A stretch of DNA of 64,000 bases from Alkalihalobacterium alkalinitrilicum (GCF_002019605.1 NZ_KV917368.1:3519698-3583697), one strand, 5' to 3'; shown: positions 35,322-45,585, counted from the first letter of the stretch. Translations and numbers: made by a program. The notes: a model not told the origin generated them from the sequence alone.

Positions 35322-35329
35322 CTATGTTC

Positions 35330-35644
35330 TTATTTTATTTTAACTGCCGTACCACTCGCAATACACATCATCATACCATCTCTTAATGTCTCAAAATCAA
35401 GGTCAACACCAATAACCGCATCTGCACCCATCCGCCGTGCTCTCTCCACCATTTCTTTAATGGCCAACTCTCGCCCTTCAGCAAGCTTACTTTCATATGC
35501 ACCACTTCGGCCACCAATGATATCTGTTATTCCAGCTAAAAAATCACGAACAACATTTGCCCCCATTATTGCTTCCCCACTAACAATTCCATAATAAGTT
35601 TCAATTTCTTTCCCCTGTAAAATATGGGTTGTCGTTACAATCAT
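35330..35644 (-). CDS. YbjQ (UPF0145/DUF74) family protein
   Basis: The 104-aa product is a compact YbjQ-type pentamer-forming protein once called a heavy-metal-binding domain; function unknown. Motifs [32 protein letters not shown] and [13 protein letters not shown] are typical. The ATG at 35644 follows GAGAGGAGA; upstream in-frame codons are not needed. Confidence 0.92.
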   Translation of the reverse strand: MIVTTTHILQGKEIETYYGIVSGEAIMGANVVRDFLAGITDIIGGRSGAYESKLAEGRELAIKEMVERARRMGADAVIGVDLDFETLRDGMMMCIASGTAVKIK

Positions 35645-35832
35645 CGGTATTCTCCTCTCAACCACTTTTTTATTACAGGATAAATATACCATACGGATTC
35701 CGTTTTAAATACTGCCTTCTAAGCAGACATTTGAACATTTATTTGCTGATTTGCGGGACAAACTATTTTTCTTTTTATATAAAATCGTTTACAATATTAT
35801 CTAAATAGTCAAAATTATTAGGGGGTTTATTA

Positions 35833-36288
35833 ATGGCTACTACCGCATTTACTTTTGCCCGATCGGCAAATCTACAAGTACTACAAGCTGCAAAAGAACA
35901 CCAACTGGATGCTATTCCAGAAGGCTTCAACAATTCAATACGCTGGAATGCTGGGCATGTGCTCGTTATCGCAGAAAATGTCTTAAGCCATTCCGATCAT
36001 TACGAGCCTGTCTTACCAAGTCTATATAAAACACTATTTGATATGGGTACTAGCCCTTCAGGGTGGACAGAAGAACCACCTTCTGTTGTAGAAATCGTTG
36101 AGATGTCTAAGAAACAATTAGAAGCTGTACAGAAGCTAAGTCAAAACTATGGAGATACTACTTTCTCCAAACCTTTCGTTTTATTTGGTACAAGCTTTGA
36201 TAATGTTTCCGATGCAGTAGGTTTTATCTCTTTCCATGAGGGATTGCATTTTACAGCAATCAAATCGTTATTAAAGAAAACAAAGTAA
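35833..36288 (+). CDS. DinB-family putative metal-dependent protein
   Basis: The 151-aa product is a DinB/YfiT-like four-helix bundle; RWNAGHVLVIAEN and SFHEGLHFTAIKSL carry the His residues that would make the metal site. Some members are bacillithiol-dependent transferases, but the substrate here is unknown. GGGGG lies 8-12 bases before the ATG. It stands alone upstream of a strong terminator. Confidence 0.88.
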   Translation: MATTAFTFARSANLQVLQAAKEHQLDAIPEGFNNSIRWNAGHVLVIAENVLSHSDHYEPVLPSLYKTLFDMGTSPSGWTEEPPSVVEIVEMSKKQLEAVQKLSQNYGDTTFSKPFVLFGTSFDNVSDAVGFISFHEGLHFTAIKSLLKKTK

Positions 36289-36316
36289 TCAATTAACAAA
36301 TGGTTAGAAAAGGCTC

Positions 36317-36354
36317 AAAAAAGGGAGAAAGAGCTTATACTCTTTCTCCCTTTT
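36317..36354. terminator. Bidirectional terminator between the DinB gene and the SASP gene
   Basis: A perfect 15-bp stem AAAAGGGAGAAAGAG/CTCTTTCTCCCTTTT with a 6-nt loop between converging genes. Confidence 0.85.
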
Positions 36355-36360
36355 CACCTA

Positions 36361-36564
36361 TTATCGTTGAAATCCACCAAGTTGTTGCTCGGCCATTTGT
36401 ACTAATCGCTTCGTAATTTCTCCCCCTACAGATCCGTTTGATCGAGAGGTTGTGTCAGCTCCGAGTTGTACACCAAATTCTTGCGCAATTTCCATTTTCA
36501 TTTGATCAATTGCTTGTTGTGCATTAGGTGTTACTAGTTGGTTTGAAGAATTATTGTTTGCCAC
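36361..36564 (-). CDS. Small acid-soluble spore protein, alpha/beta type
   Basis: DNA-coating protein of the spore core that protects against UV and heat and is degraded at germination. The 67-aa product has the two conserved SASP blocks: the GPR protease site region ([12 protein letters not shown], cleavage in EFG) and [22 protein letters not shown]. Length and composition are typical. It is likely made in the forespore under sigma-G. Confidence 0.95.
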   Translation of the reverse strand: MANNNSSNQLVTPNAQQAIDQMKMEIAQEFGVQLGADTTSRSNGSVGGEITKRLVQMAEQQLGGFQR

Positions 36565-36740
36565 TAGAAATCAACTCCTTAATTAGATTTAATAATATTA
36601 TCTTCGCAAACTGAGTTTATAAACCCGGTAATTTTTTCATGTAATTTGTACTTTTACATCATGCAATTCAATTATTAATACGTCTTCCAATTCGTTTAAG
36701 CCTTAATCATATAGACAAGACTGATGATGAGGTGATTGAA

Positions 36741-37043
36741 GTGAAGGTACTTTTAATTTTAGGTAGTTTTGTTGTTCCAATGATTATGGTAATCATGCAA
36801 AATAAATGGTCCAAATTCCGATTGATTTTTAACTTAATAGCTATATTAGCTGCACTGACCTTTGGAAATATGTTATCTCTTGCAATTTACCAAATTCTAC
36901 ATGATAACACCGTGTTCATGACGAATATACACGGTATCCTACTAAACCCTTTTTTCTTATTAACAGGAGCGTATTTAGGCGTATATCTCGTCTATACAAT
37001 TACCCTTAATATATTTCAAGATGTTAGTAGTAAGCTATTTTAG
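36741..37043 (+). CDS. Small three-helix membrane protein of unknown function
   Basis: The product (about 100 aa) has three hydrophobic helices (LLILGSFVVPMIMVIM, LIFNLIAILAALTFGNML, FFLLTGAYLGVYLVYTITLNIF). I do not recognise a family. GAGGTGATTGAA precedes the GTG at 36741; a GTG at 36732 is the alternative start. It is divergent from the SASP gene. Confidence 0.7.
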   Translation: MKVLLILGSFVVPMIMVIMQNKWSKFRLIFNLIAILAALTFGNMLSLAIYQILHDNTVFMTNIHGILLNPFFLLTGAYLGVYLVYTITLNIFQDVSSKLF

Positions 37044-37620
37044 AGAAAAATATCTGTAAATGTTGATTTTCTCGAAACATTCACAGAATCCCAGATTAAA
37101 TCAAACTTACCGCGACCCTTTTAAATGAATCATTCAAGTTTTTGAAGCGTAAATACTTCATATGATGTCGAAGTTATTCATTTAATCCGCACCGACCAAC
37201 CTGGAAAAACAGCAAGGATTTTCATGAATTTTTTGAGGGAAAAAGATATGTGTCAGCTCGCATGCCCCAACTAATAAAATGCAGAGGTTACTCTCTGCAT
37301 TTTAATGTCGTTATGACACAAGTTCTATATATTCCTAAATATTTAGCTTGTTTATTAAAAAAATCTTCATTAGCTAGGTCCTCAAATAGTAATACCAATT
37401 TCATACTTTCTATCATAATGTCGTAATCATGTTATCTGTGATTTTAAAGTGTTGAGGTATGTACATGTTTTTCGGCTCCTAATAACGTTGTAAAGACATA
37501 ACTAACTTGGTTATATTTCATTTTATATTCATTGAAACGATCGGCATCTTTCGTTTGTATACCTTAAGAAAGCGACACAACACATATTTAATTAAACATT
37601 TATTTAACATTATTCATACT
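37044..37620. other. ~580-bp non-coding gap upstream of the glmS end
   Basis: No gene is supported. A hairpin-rich part at 37127-37183 (AAATGAAT...ATTCATTT enclosing GAAG-TATTTAC-type and CTTCATATGATGTCGAAG pieces) and a perfect AAAATGCAGAG/CTCTGCATTTT terminator-like stem at 37277-37303 stand out. The remainder is AT-rich and could be decayed sequence. Confidence 0.45.
37277..37303. terminator. Terminator-like hairpin
   Basis: Perfect 11-bp stem with a 5-nt loop (GTTAC), A- and T-flanked. It lies 230 bases beyond the membrane-protein gene. Confidence 0.6.
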
Positions 37621-37651
37621 AAAAGGAGTCGGCTCATACCAACTCCTTTTT
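37620..37651 (-). terminator. Probable glmS terminator
   Basis: AAAAGGAGT (37621-37629) pairs with ACTCCTTTT (37642-37650) around an 12-nt loop; about 120 bases beyond the glmS stop. Confidence 0.55.
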
Positions 37652-37769
37652 GATGTTATACTTGTAAATTAAGTTTAGTTCCCTATCTTTTTTCTTTGAA
37701 AAGAGACTTAGAAGTAATAACAGTGGTTACCCACATTATTGTCGGTGAACAAAAAAATCAAATTCGAGA

Positions 37770-39572
37770 TTATTCCACGGTAACCGACTTTGCTAGGTTA
37801 CGTGGTTTATCTACGTCACATCCACGGTGTAATGCTGCATAATAAGCGAGCAATTGTAATGGAATGACACTAACTAGCGGTGTAAGCTCTTCATGTACAT
37901 TTGGAATAACAAATGCATCATTTACATCATCTAAACCTTCCATACTAATAATGCATGCGTTCGCTCCACGTGCTGAAACTTCTTTCACATTTCCTCGGAT
38001 ACTCAAGTTAACGTGTTCTTGTGTTGCTAATGCAATTACAGGTGTTCCATCTTCAATCAGTGCAATTGTACCGTGCTTTAGCTCTCCACCAGCAAATCCT
38101 TCAGCTTGGATATACGATATTTCTTTTAACTTAAGAGCACCTTCTAAACCGACAAAATAATCAAGCCCACGGCCAATAAAGAAACAGTTACGTGTCGTCG
38201 ATAAATAATCACGAGCTAATTTCTCAATCAATTCTTTTTGATCACATAACGCTTCAATCGATGTGGCTACAAGGCTTAACTCATAGATCGGATCAAAATC
38301 GATATCTAATCCTTGAGCAATTGCTGTGTCCGCTGCTAATATAGCCAGAACCGCCATTTGTGCTGTATAAGCTTTCGTTGAGGCTACTGCAATTTCTGGT
38401 CCTGCATACGTATGAAGGGTATAATTCGCTTCACGCGATAATGTAGAACCTGGTACATTGGTAATCGTTAAGGCAGGATACCCGAGTTTTCGTACATTGA
38501 CTAAAACACCTCGGCTATCTGCTGTTTCACCACTTTGTGATATAAAGATAAAGAGTGGATTTTCTGATAACAATGGCATATTATATAAAAATTCACTCGC
38601 AATGTGAACTTCTACTGGTTTTTTCGCAAGACGCTCAATTAGTTGTTTTCCAACTAACCCCGCATGATAACTTGTTCCTGCTGCAATGATATAAATGCGA
38701 TCCGCTACTTTCATTGCTTCTCGAATATTATCATCTAACTGAAGCTTATCATTACTATCTTTGTACTTAGAAATAATATTACGAATAACAACGGGTTGCT
38801 CATCGATTTCTTTTAACATGAAATGTGGATACGTTCCTTTTTCGATATCACTAGCATCTAGCTCAGCTGTAAATGGTTCTCTCGCGATCGTAACTCCAGC
38901 TAAGTTTTTAATCTCAATGTTTTCACGCGTCACAATTACAATCTCTTGATCCATTAATTCAACAAAGGTGTTTGTCACTTGTAACATCGCCATTGCATCA
39001 CTTGCCACAACATTGACACCATCACCAATACCGATCAAGAGTGGGCTTTTATTTTTACCTACATAAATTTTCTCTGGATCTTTCTCGTCGATCAATGCAG
39101 CTGCATACGATCCTTTTAAAAGTGATAATGTTTGGCGAAAGGCTTTCTCTACCGTTTGCCCTTCATTAAGGGATTTTTCTACGAGTTGTACGATAACCTC
39201 TGTATCTGTATCACTTTCAAACGTTACATCTTGTAAATAATCACGTTTCAGTTGTTCATAGTTTTCAATCACGCCATTATGCACGATCGTAAATCGATGT
39301 GAAGTACTTTGATGCGGGTGAGCATTCACTTTACTCGGTTCTCCGTGCGTCGCCCAACGAGTGTGGCCGATTCCGACTGTTCCAGCTACATTCGCATCAA
39401 CAATTCCTCGAAGAGTGGCTATTCGCCCCTTTTCTTTGAAAAGATGCACTCCTTTTTCATTAACAATGGCAATCCCTGCAGAGTCATACCCACGATACTC
39501 AAGCTTCTCTAACCCTTTTAATAAAATCTCTTTTGCGTCTTGTGTTCCAATATATCCTACTATTCCGCACAT
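37770..39572 (-). CDS. glmS: Glutamine-fructose-6-phosphate aminotransferase (isomerizing)
   Basis: Makes glucosamine-6-phosphate from fructose-6-phosphate and glutamine, the first step to UDP-GlcNAc. The 600-aa product has the N-terminal Ntn glutaminase domain with nucleophile Cys2 (MCGIVGYIG, after Met removal Cys1), GHTRWATHG, and two SIS sugar-isomerase domains ([34 protein letters not shown]), ending [13 protein letters not shown]. The ATG at 39572 follows GGAGGAAA; the upstream in-frame ATG is in the leader. A glmS ribozyme lies in that leader. Confidence 0.97.
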   Translation of the reverse strand: MCGIVGYIGTQDAKEILLKGLEKLEYRGYDSAGIAIVNEKGVHLFKEKGRIATLRGIVDANVAGTVGIGHTRWATHGEPSKVNAHPHQSTSHRFTIVHNGVIENYEQLKRDYLQDVTFESDTDTEVIVQLVEKSLNEGQTVEKAFRQTLSLLKGSYAAALIDEKDPEKIYVGKNKSPLLIGIGDGVNVVASDAMAMLQVTNTFVELMDQEIVIVTRENIEIKNLAGVTIAREPFTAELDASDIEKGTYPHFMLKEIDEQPVVIRNIISKYKDSNDKLQLDDNIREAMKVADRIYIIAAGTSYHAGLVGKQLIERLAKKPVEVHIASEFLYNMPLLSENPLFIFISQSGETADSRGVLVNVRKLGYPALTITNVPGSTLSREANYTLHTYAGPEIAVASTKAYTAQMAVLAILAADTAIAQGLDIDFDPIYELSLVATSIEALCDQKELIEKLARDYLSTTRNCFFIGRGLDYFVGLEGALKLKEISYIQAEGFAGGELKHGTIALIEDGTPVIALATQEHVNLSIRGNVKEVSARGANACIISMEGLDDVNDAFVIPNVHEELTPLVSVIPLQLLAYYAALHRGCDVDKPRNLAKSVTVE

Positions 39573-39694
39573 GGTTAATTTCCTCCTATGATCGGGAGGC
39601 AAGTAACACCCATGTAAATTTACATAACCCTAGGGCATTCTCTTGCCCCCACTCTTAGTTAATACCGTTTAGTGCATCAATGTTTTTGATTTTG

Positions 39695-39824
39695 TACAGA
39701 AAGTCACCTCTCTGTTTTTTACAAAAACTTTCGGTTGTGATGTTCAACCGAGGGGCATCCGCCGATCATCGATAAACCCCTTCCTCGTCAACTATTCTTC
39801 TCATCCGTGAATAGTTCAGGCGCT
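39695..39824 (-). promoter_or_regulatory. glmS self-cleaving ribozyme/riboswitch
   Basis: On the minus strand the leader reads AAAGCGCCTGAAC, a P2 hairpin (ACTATTC...GAATAGT), the conserved TGACGAGGAAGGGGTTTATCG, CGGCGGATGCCCC, CGGTTGAACATCACAACCG and the P4 hairpin ACAGAGAGGTGACTTTCTGT. These match the glmS ribozyme core seen in B. subtilis; the cleavage site lies before the G at 39823. It is cut when GlcN6P binds, lowering glmS mRNA. The start codon lies about 120 bases further on. Confidence 0.93.
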
Positions 39825-40000
39825 TTAAAAAATACAGTTGTCTGACCTCCAATCTCCTTTCAAAGTCAAAGATAATCATACAATATGAAACTGAAATTGG
39901 TCAATCCATTTCCTAATTGAAATAAAAATTGTAAAAAACTCCCACGACATATTAACTCAAAAAAATTTTCAATTTCAGATCATATAATATTAAAAATATG

Positions 40001-40025
40001 CAAAAGCGGCACGTCTTGTGCCGCT
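40001..40025 (-). terminator. Terminator of glmM
   Basis: AGCGGCAC/GTGCCGCT stem with a 5-nt loop followed on the minus strand by TTTTGCATATTTTTA, just after the glmM stop and before the glmS ribozyme leader. Confidence 0.75.
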
Positions 40026-40030
40026 ATCAC

Positions 40031-41377
40031 TTACTCCGATATTCCCATTTCTTCTCGTACTACGTCAGAAATTTCGTTCACATACTGTTCACAAAGCTCT
40101 TCTGTTTTTGCTTCGACCATGACACGAACTAATGGTTCTGTACCAGAAGGTCTCACAAGTACACGACCATTACCTGCCATTTCTTCCTCCACTTTTGCAA
40201 TCACTTGTGAAACTCTTTCATTTGCTTGAACCGCTTCTTTATCTGTTACTCGAATATTGACAAGTACTTGCGGGAATTTTTTCATCTCACCTGCAAGTAG
40301 AGACAATGGCTTACCTGTTGCTTTTATGATATTGACTAATTGAAGAGCCGACAACATACCATCCCCCGTTGTAATATGGTCTAAAAATATAATATGGCCA
40401 GACTGTTCCCCACCAAGGTTAAAACCGCCTTTACGCATTTCTTCCATTACATAACGGTCACCGACACTTGTTTGTTTGGCTTCAATCCCAACTTCTTCTA
40501 TTGCTTTATAAAACCCTAAATTACTCATGACCGTCGATACAACGGTATTGTGCTTTAACCAACCTTGCTCATTCATATATTTAGCGCAAATAAACATAAT
40601 TTGATCGCCATCTACAATATTTCCTTTTTCATCAACAGCAATTAATCGATCAGCATCACCATCAAATGCTAGTCCGAGATGTGCTCCTTTTTCAACAACA
40701 AATGCGGAAAGCACTTCTGGATGAGTCGAACCTACTTTATCATTAATATTAACACCATTAGGTGATGTTCCCATTGTGTAAATATCCGCTTCTAAATCAG
40801 CAAATAAATGAGGTGCTAAAGAAGATGCCGCACCGTGAGCACAATCAAGAGCAATACTTAAGCCTGAAAAATCTTCTTGTACGGTTTGCTTTAAGAATTG
40901 AAGGTACTTCTGTCCTCCCTCAAAATAGTCATTTACTTGCCCTAATTCAGCTCCAACTGGTCGTGGTAATGTATCTTCTTCGTCTAATAGTCTTTCAATT
41001 TCCTTTTCTTGATCATCCAATAATTTAAATCCATCTGGACCAAAAAATTTAATTCCATTATCGGCAACTGGATTATGCGAAGCTGAAATCATAATTCCAG
41101 CTTGACCACTTAAAGCTTTTGTAAGAAAAGCAACACCTGGCGTAGAAATTACACCTAAGCGCATAACCTCTGCTCCGATGGAAAGTAAACCTGCAATGAG
41201 GGCCCCCTCAAGCATTTCACCAGACAATCGTGTATCACGTCCGATTAATACCTTTGGCTTTTGTGTGTTTTTGGTTAATATGTATCCACCTATGCGACCT
41301 AATTTAAACGCCAATTCTGGTGTTAGTTCAGTATTCGCAACTCCACGGACTCCATCAGTTCCAAAATATTTACCCAT
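40031..41377 (-). CDS. glmM: Phosphoglucosamine mutase
   Basis: Interconverts GlcN-6-P and GlcN-1-P in UDP-GlcNAc synthesis. The 448-aa product begins [20 protein letters not shown], has the catalytic phospho-serine loop [15 protein letters not shown], the metal loop [10 protein letters not shown], the sugar-binding GGEQSGHII and the phosphate-binding [12 protein letters not shown]. The ATG at 41377 follows AAGGAGAG. It is downstream of cdaA-cdaR as in other bacilli, where GlmM also interacts with CdaA. Confidence 0.97.
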   Translation of the reverse strand: MGKYFGTDGVRGVANTELTPELAFKLGRIGGYILTKNTQKPKVLIGRDTRLSGEMLEGALIAGLLSIGAEVMRLGVISTPGVAFLTKALSGQAGIMISASHNPVADNGIKFFGPDGFKLLDDQEKEIERLLDEEDTLPRPVGAELGQVNDYFEGGQKYLQFLKQTVQEDFSGLSIALDCAHGAASSLAPHLFADLEADIYTMGTSPNGVNINDKVGSTHPEVLSAFVVEKGAHLGLAFDGDADRLIAVDEKGNIVDGDQIMFICAKYMNEQGWLKHNTVVSTVMSNLGFYKAIEEVGIEAKQTSVGDRYVMEEMRKGGFNLGGEQSGHIIFLDHITTGDGMLSALQLVNIIKATGKPLSLLAGEMKKFPQVLVNIRVTDKEAVQANERVSQVIAKVEEEMAGNGRVLVRPSGTEPLVRVMVEAKTEELCEQYVNEISDVVREEMGISE

Positions 41378-41403
41378 GAATAATCTCTCCTTCAATAAAT
41401 CCC

Positions 41404-42654
41404 TTATTGATCTTCTTGTTCCATTTCTTCTACTACAATTAACGCTTTTTCAATTTCCGTAAAAAACAATAAGTTTTGTGGACCTACTATTTGTATATCG
41501 ACTTCATGTTCTCCTGGAGAAAGCTGATTAATATCGACAAATGCCTGAATATCTTCAGTCGTTAATTTATCTAAAAGTAACCTAGACCCTTTGACTAGTA
41601 TATCGGTTACTTGATTTTCAGGAGTTATAATTTCAGCCGTAAACCCTTCAGGTAACCCTGTAATCTCTAAAGGTATATCTTCTATCGTTAAGGTTTCTTC
41701 CACACTTAATTCAATCGTTACATTAACTACTTCAGGATCTACCTTTTCCACTCCTCGCGGTCTCGGTACATTTAATTGTACTGTCTGACTTTGAGAAATT
41801 TCATTTAAATCTAAAATGATCCCCTCAATTAATGAAATATTGTTTAATACATTTTGTGGTCCAAAAATTGTCACCACTTTTGGATCTACAGTGATAGAAT
41901 TTATGCTTACTCCTTCTGGTAGCTCCCCTTGTTTTGTTACTTTAACGGGTACTTCTTTATATGGACTTGTTATCGGAACACGCACATCGACTACTGATGG
42001 CTCAATATCAAGATGTAGCTCATTCCCAAAATGATCATACAACTTTACTGGCGCACTTTTTTCAATGGTTTTATCTGCATCTTTTACATCGACATACACT
42101 TTTGCTATTGCCACTTGATCAATGAATTCTTCTGCTGCAGTAATCTCTACATTTACTGGCGTCACAATTGGTGTACCTATAGAATACCCTTCAGCGATTT
42201 CGGCACGATTCACTAAATCAACTTCAACAGGTAACGATACCGTTCTTTTCTCCTGTAAAACCACTCGAACAAACTGTGGGACAATCGTAACCGAGACGTC
42301 ATTTGGGAAGCCTCTATGTTCAATACTAATATGATGCACGCCCGCTTCTCGATCCGTTAAATCTGCAAACACCTCATAGGATGGCCGCGTCACTTGAAAA
42401 AGTGTAATTGAACTTTGCGGTCCTTTTAAGTTGACTTGAACGCTTTCTGTCATTTCTGTTATAGCAAAACGATCTTCATCATAATATGCGGTAACATCCA
42501 CTTCTTCTAACGTATATGTACCAGGAGTAACGGTAGGTAAGACCCCTACTGGTTGATTAGTTAAGTTATCATAATTGACCATCATAAATAACATTAAGGC
42601 AATGAAAAAAGATACAATCTTAACAAACCATGGACTATTAAAGAATTTATCCAT
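41404..42654 (-). CDS. cdaR: CdaR (YbbR), membrane regulator of CdaA
   Basis: Extracytoplasmic regulator of the diadenylate cyclase CdaA. The 416-aa product has an N-terminal membrane helix ([16 protein letters not shown]) followed by four YbbR repeats of ~80 residues (e.g. [59 protein letters not shown]). Its ATG overlaps the 3' end of cdaA by eight bases, so the two are translationally coupled. Confidence 0.95.
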   Translation of the reverse strand: MDKFFNSPWFVKIVSFFIALMLFMMVNYDNLTNQPVGVLPTVTPGTYTLEEVDVTAYYDEDRFAITEMTESVQVNLKGPQSSITLFQVTRPSYEVFADLTDREAGVHHISIEHRGFPNDVSVTIVPQFVRVVLQEKRTVSLPVEVDLVNRAEIAEGYSIGTPIVTPVNVEITAAEEFIDQVAIAKVYVDVKDADKTIEKSAPVKLYDHFGNELHLDIEPSVVDVRVPITSPYKEVPVKVTKQGELPEGVSINSITVDPKVVTIFGPQNVLNNISLIEGIILDLNEISQSQTVQLNVPRPRGVEKVDPEVVNVTIELSVEETLTIEDIPLEITGLPEGFTAEIITPENQVTDILVKGSRLLLDKLTTEDIQAFVDINQLSPGEHEVDIQIVGPQNLLFFTEIEKALIVVEEMEQEDQ

Positions 42655-43471
42655 TTTTCTTCCCTCCCCATTGCCAACGAGAGGTGGTAGTTGGTCTTGT
42701 TTCCAACATAAGCTCTTTTTCTAGTAAGTGACGTAGTTGCTCTTCATTTAGATCACGGTGAAGCTCTCCATTTTTGGTAAGAGAAACATTCCCGGTTTCC
42801 TCGGATACAACAATTGTTATACTATCCGTTACTTCACTAATTCCTAGAGCTGCGCGGTGCCTTGTACCGAGTTCTTTTGAAATAAACGGGTTTTCTGATA
42901 AAGGTAAATAACAACCCGCAGCAAGGATTGAATTTTCCTTAATAATGACGGCTCCATCATGCAATGGTGTATTTGGTATAAAGACATTAATTAAAAGTTC
43001 TGAAGTTAACTTTGCATTCATACCAATTCCAGTTTCAACATAGTCATTCATGCCCGTTTCTCTTTCGACTGAAATAAGTGCACCAATTCGACGTTTCGCC
43101 ATATAACTAGAAGCTTTTAAAATTGCTTCTATTGACTTCGTCGCTAACTCTTCTTGAGGGATATTCGTTCTTGAAAAGAAGCGTCCTCTCCCTAATTGTT
43201 CTAACGCCCTTCTAAGCTCAGGCTGGAAAATAATAATAATCGCTAATAAACCGTATGTCACTGTTTGCGTCATAAGCCAATGAAGTGTCCGTAAGCCGAG
43301 GATGTTACTTAATATCCATACAGCTAATATAACGGTAATCCCCTTTAATAATTGGACCGCTCTCGTTCCACGGATCACAATAATAAGCTTATAGATCACA
43401 TAGGTGACTAATAATATATCAATTATACTTCCTAAATGCGTAAGAATTTGTATTTCACCGTCAGGAAACAT
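42647..43471 (-). CDS. cdaA: CdaA (DacA), diadenylate cyclase
   Basis: Membrane enzyme making c-di-AMP from two ATP; c-di-AMP controls potassium and cell-wall homeostasis. The 274-aa product has three N-terminal membrane helices (about residues 10-90) and the DAC domain with the DGA motif (PLHDGAVII) and the RHR motif (GTRHRAALG). The ATG at 43471 follows GGAGG at eight bases; the frame is open a little further up to a TTG at 43486. Gene order cdaA-cdaR-glmM-glmS is conserved in Bacillus. Confidence 0.96.
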   Translation of the reverse strand: MFPDGEIQILTHLGSIIDILLVTYVIYKLIIVIRGTRAVQLLKGITVILAVWILSNILGLRTLHWLMTQTVTYGLLAIIIIFQPELRRALEQLGRGRFFSRTNIPQEELATKSIEAILKASSYMAKRRIGALISVERETGMNDYVETGIGMNAKLTSELLINVFIPNTPLHDGAVIIKENSILAAGCYLPLSENPFISKELGTRHRAALGISEVTDSITIVVSEETGNVSLTKNGELHRDLNEEQLRHLLEKELMLETRPTTTSRWQWGGKKNG

Positions 43472-43594
43472 ACTTGCGTCCTCCAAACATTATTAAAACG
43501 AAACTATACTCTAATAAATAGCTTTTTCATTATACCATAAAGAAATACTTCAATATTTTTACTTTTACTTTAAAACTATGAACGCTCAAAAAAG

Positions 43595-44236
43595 TTACTC
43601 CTCTGAGTCACGTTCAAAAACATTAATCACTTCTAATAGGAAATGCTTAATATGATACCAAGTCCAATCTAACACTTGATTAATTTCTTTGATTTCTCCA
43701 CTTACTGAACCAGCAGAAGCCAAATACTGCTCACTATTAATTAGCAGTATACTCCCTTTAACCTCACCAGCTACCTCAAGCTTTCCATTTCGTATCGTCA
43801 AATCCCCTTCAACAACTTCACCTTCTGGGACAACAACTGTTCCAGTCTCCTTATCTATTTGTAAGTTCCCAGCACCAGAGACCGTCAACTGTCCTTCTTG
43901 ATGATTCCATAAGGAAACAACACTCGAAGACATAAATACTAAAAATATAGCAGCAGCAATTAAGAAAGGATGGCGTTTAATCCAACTTTTCCAAACACGC
44001 GAAGTAGTTCTTTTATCTTCAGGCAATTGCTTTAATACGTTCGCCGTTAAATCTTTAGGGGCGGATATATGAGAAGAACTTTGGACAAATGCTATCGTTC
44101 GTTTTAACTCTTTATAATGTTCATTACAGTCTTCACACTGTTTTATATGTTCGTAAAGGCTAGCACGTTCTTTGTCACACGCTTCACCGTCTAAATATTT
44201 ATGCATTAATGAAACATATTTCGATTCACATGCCAT
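43595..44236 (-). CDS. rsiW: RsiW, zinc anti-sigma-W factor
   Basis: Membrane anti-sigma factor that is cut by regulated proteolysis under envelope stress to free sigma-W. The 213-aa product has the ZAS zinc motif H-x3-C-x2-C (EHIKQCEDCNEHYKEL), one membrane helix (FLIAAAIFLVFMSSSVVSLW) and an extracytoplasmic tail. It follows sigW by 15 bases with AAAAGGAGG inside the gap. Confidence 0.95.
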   Translation of the reverse strand: MACESKYVSLMHKYLDGEACDKERASLYEHIKQCEDCNEHYKELKRTIAFVQSSSHISAPKDLTANVLKQLPEDKRTTSRVWKSWIKRHPFLIAAAIFLVFMSSSVVSLWNHQEGQLTVSGAGNLQIDKETGTVVVPEGEVVEGDLTIRNGKLEVAGEVKGSILLINSEQYLASAGSVSGEIKEINQVLDWTWYHIKHFLLEVINVFERDSEE

Positions 44237-44251
44237 TTGAAAGTCCTCCTT

Positions 44252-44815
44252 TTACTTATTTCTCATTCTCTTTCTTAATGCTTCTCTCCCTCTATGTATC
44301 CTTGTTTTTACCGTTGAAATAGGCAAATCTAGGACTTCACTAATTTCCTTGAGAGAAAGATCTTCGATGTATTTGAGTATAATCGCTGAACGATACTTCG
44401 GAGGAAGTTGACTAATTTCATCCTGAATCCACTCTTGCATTTCTAATACGACCACTTGATCTTCTGGAAGCTCTTGATCAGCTGCAATTTGTGATTGAAC
44501 CGTCAGTCCCTCGCCCCCAGAAATTGGATCACCCAAAAATTGATCTGGCTTTTTCTTTCGCAGCCGATCAATTGATAAGTTTGTCGTTATTCTAAACAGC
44601 CAAGTAGAAAATTTACGAGAAGTGTCATAACTATCAAGGTTAGTATATGCACGTAAAAAAGCTTCTTGGGCAATATCTTGTGCTTCATGTACGTTACCAA
44701 CCATCCGATATGACAACTGATACACTTTATCTTTAAATAATTCTACAAGTTCACCAAAAGCCTGTTGGTCACCTTTTTTCACTTCTTTAATTAGTTGCTG
44801 CACAATTCTATCCAT
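44252..44815 (-). CDS. sigW: ECF sigma factor SigW
   Basis: ECF sigma factor activating genes against antimicrobial and membrane stress. The 187-aa product has region 2 (YQLSYRMVGNVHEAQDIAQE, RKFSTWLFRITTNLSIDRLR) and region 4 (LSLKEISEVLDLPISTVKTRIHRGREALRKRM). Length equals B. subtilis SigW. AGCGGAGG precedes the ATG and an autoregulatory promoter lies upstream. Confidence 0.97.
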   Translation of the reverse strand: MDRIVQQLIKEVKKGDQQAFGELVELFKDKVYQLSYRMVGNVHEAQDIAQEAFLRAYTNLDSYDTSRKFSTWLFRITTNLSIDRLRKKKPDQFLGDPISGGEGLTVQSQIAADQELPEDQVVVLEMQEWIQDEISQLPPKYRSAIILKYIEDLSLKEISEVLDLPISTVKTRIHRGREALRKRMRNK

Positions 44816-44852
44816 TTTTTATTACCTCCGCTTAAATTGCGGTTAGTCTATA

Positions 44853-44878
44853 TACGAACCACTGTAGAAAAAGTTTCT
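44853..44878 (-). promoter_or_regulatory. Sigma-W autoregulatory promoter
   Basis: AGAAAC (44878-44873) is followed after 16 nt by CGTA (44856-44853), matching the sigma-W consensus TGAAAC-N16-CGTA apart from the first base. It lies about 40 bases upstream of sigW. Confidence 0.82.
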
Positions 44879-44974
44879 ATTTCACTAATTTTTTTCAAAA
44901 CATACTTCCTATTTTACCATGTTTATATGGAAATTGAAGGAATAAGATAGAATAATAGATTACACCTCACAAAA

Positions 44975-45005
44975 ACAAAAAAATCCTTAGATATTCTATC
45001 TAAGG
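44975..45005 (-). terminator. Terminator of the tRNA cluster
   Basis: On the minus strand CCTTAGATA/TATCTAAGG with a GAA loop, followed by ATTTTTTTG, just after tRNA-Ala. Confidence 0.85.
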
Positions 45006-45018
45006 TTGTAGTAAATTA

Positions 45019-45094
45019 TGGTGGAGCCTAGCGGGATCGAACCGCTGACCTCCTGCGTGCAAGGCAGGCGCTCTCCCAGCTGAGCTAAGGCCCC
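45019..45094 (-). tRNA. tRNA-Ala (UGC)
   Basis: Complete cloverleaf on the minus strand with encoded CCA; acceptor GGGGCCT/AGGCTCC, anticodon loop CTTGCAC with anticodon TGC, T-arm GTTCGATCC. Last gene of the cluster. Confidence 0.96.
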
Positions 45095-45105
45095 ACTAAA
45101 TATTA

Positions 45106-45179
45106 TGGAGCGGGTGATGAGAATCGAACTCACGACATCAGCTTGGAAGGCTGAGGTTTTACCATTAAACTACACCCGC
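45106..45179 (-). tRNA. tRNA-Gly (UCC)
   Basis: Complete 74-nt gene with CCA: acceptor GCGGGTG, anticodon loop CTTCCAA with TCC, T-arm GTTCGATTC. Confidence 0.95.
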
Positions 45180-45281
45180 AGTTTATTCACTTACATTATC
45201 ATGCCTCTTCCTCTTCTAGCAGATGCATAGATGTTCTTGCGTCAAGGCAACTCGATGTTATCTCACAGATGTTTCGCTCGT

Positions 45282-45313
45282 GGCTGAGGTTTTACCATTA
45301 AGCTATACCTGCA
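45282..45313 (-). pseudogene. 5' fragment of a tRNA-Gly gene
   Basis: 32 nt matching the 5' half of the adjacent tRNA-Gly (UCC) (45149-45180) with three transitions, followed by the same upstream flank (TTCACTTACATT). The anticodon and 3' half are missing, so it cannot fold as a tRNA. It looks like a partial duplication of the cluster. Confidence 0.85.
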
Positions 45314-45337
45314 ATTCACTTACATTGTTATACCATT

Positions 45338-45412
45338 TGGAGCGGAAGACGGGACTCGAACCCGCGACCCTCACCTTGGCAAGGTGATGTTCTACCACTG
45401 AACTACTTCCGC
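45338..45412 (-). tRNA. tRNA-Gly (GCC)
   Basis: 75-nt gene with CCA: acceptor GCGGAAG, anticodon loop TTGCCAA, T-arm GTTCGAGTC. Confidence 0.96.
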
Positions 45413-45419
45413 ATTGAAA

Positions 45420-45495
45420 TGGTGAGCCATGAAGGACTCGAACCTTCGACCCTCTGATTAAAAGTCAGATGCTCTACCAACTGAGCTAATGGCTC
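45420..45495 (-). tRNA. tRNA-Lys (UUU)
   Basis: 76-nt gene with CCA: acceptor GAGCCAT, anticodon loop CTTTTAA, T-arm GTTCGAGTC. Confidence 0.96.
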
Positions 45496-45498
45496 GAA

Positions 45499-45573
45499 TG
45501 GCTGGGCTAGCAGGATTCGAACCTACGCATGACGGAGTCAAAGTCCGTTGCCTTACCGCTTGGCTATAGCCCA
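45499..45573 (-). tRNA. tRNA-Gln (UUG)
   Basis: 75-nt gene with CCA: acceptor TGGGCTA, anticodon loop CTTTGAC, T-arm GTTCGAATC. Confidence 0.96.
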
Positions 45574-45585
45574 TCCTATATTTAG

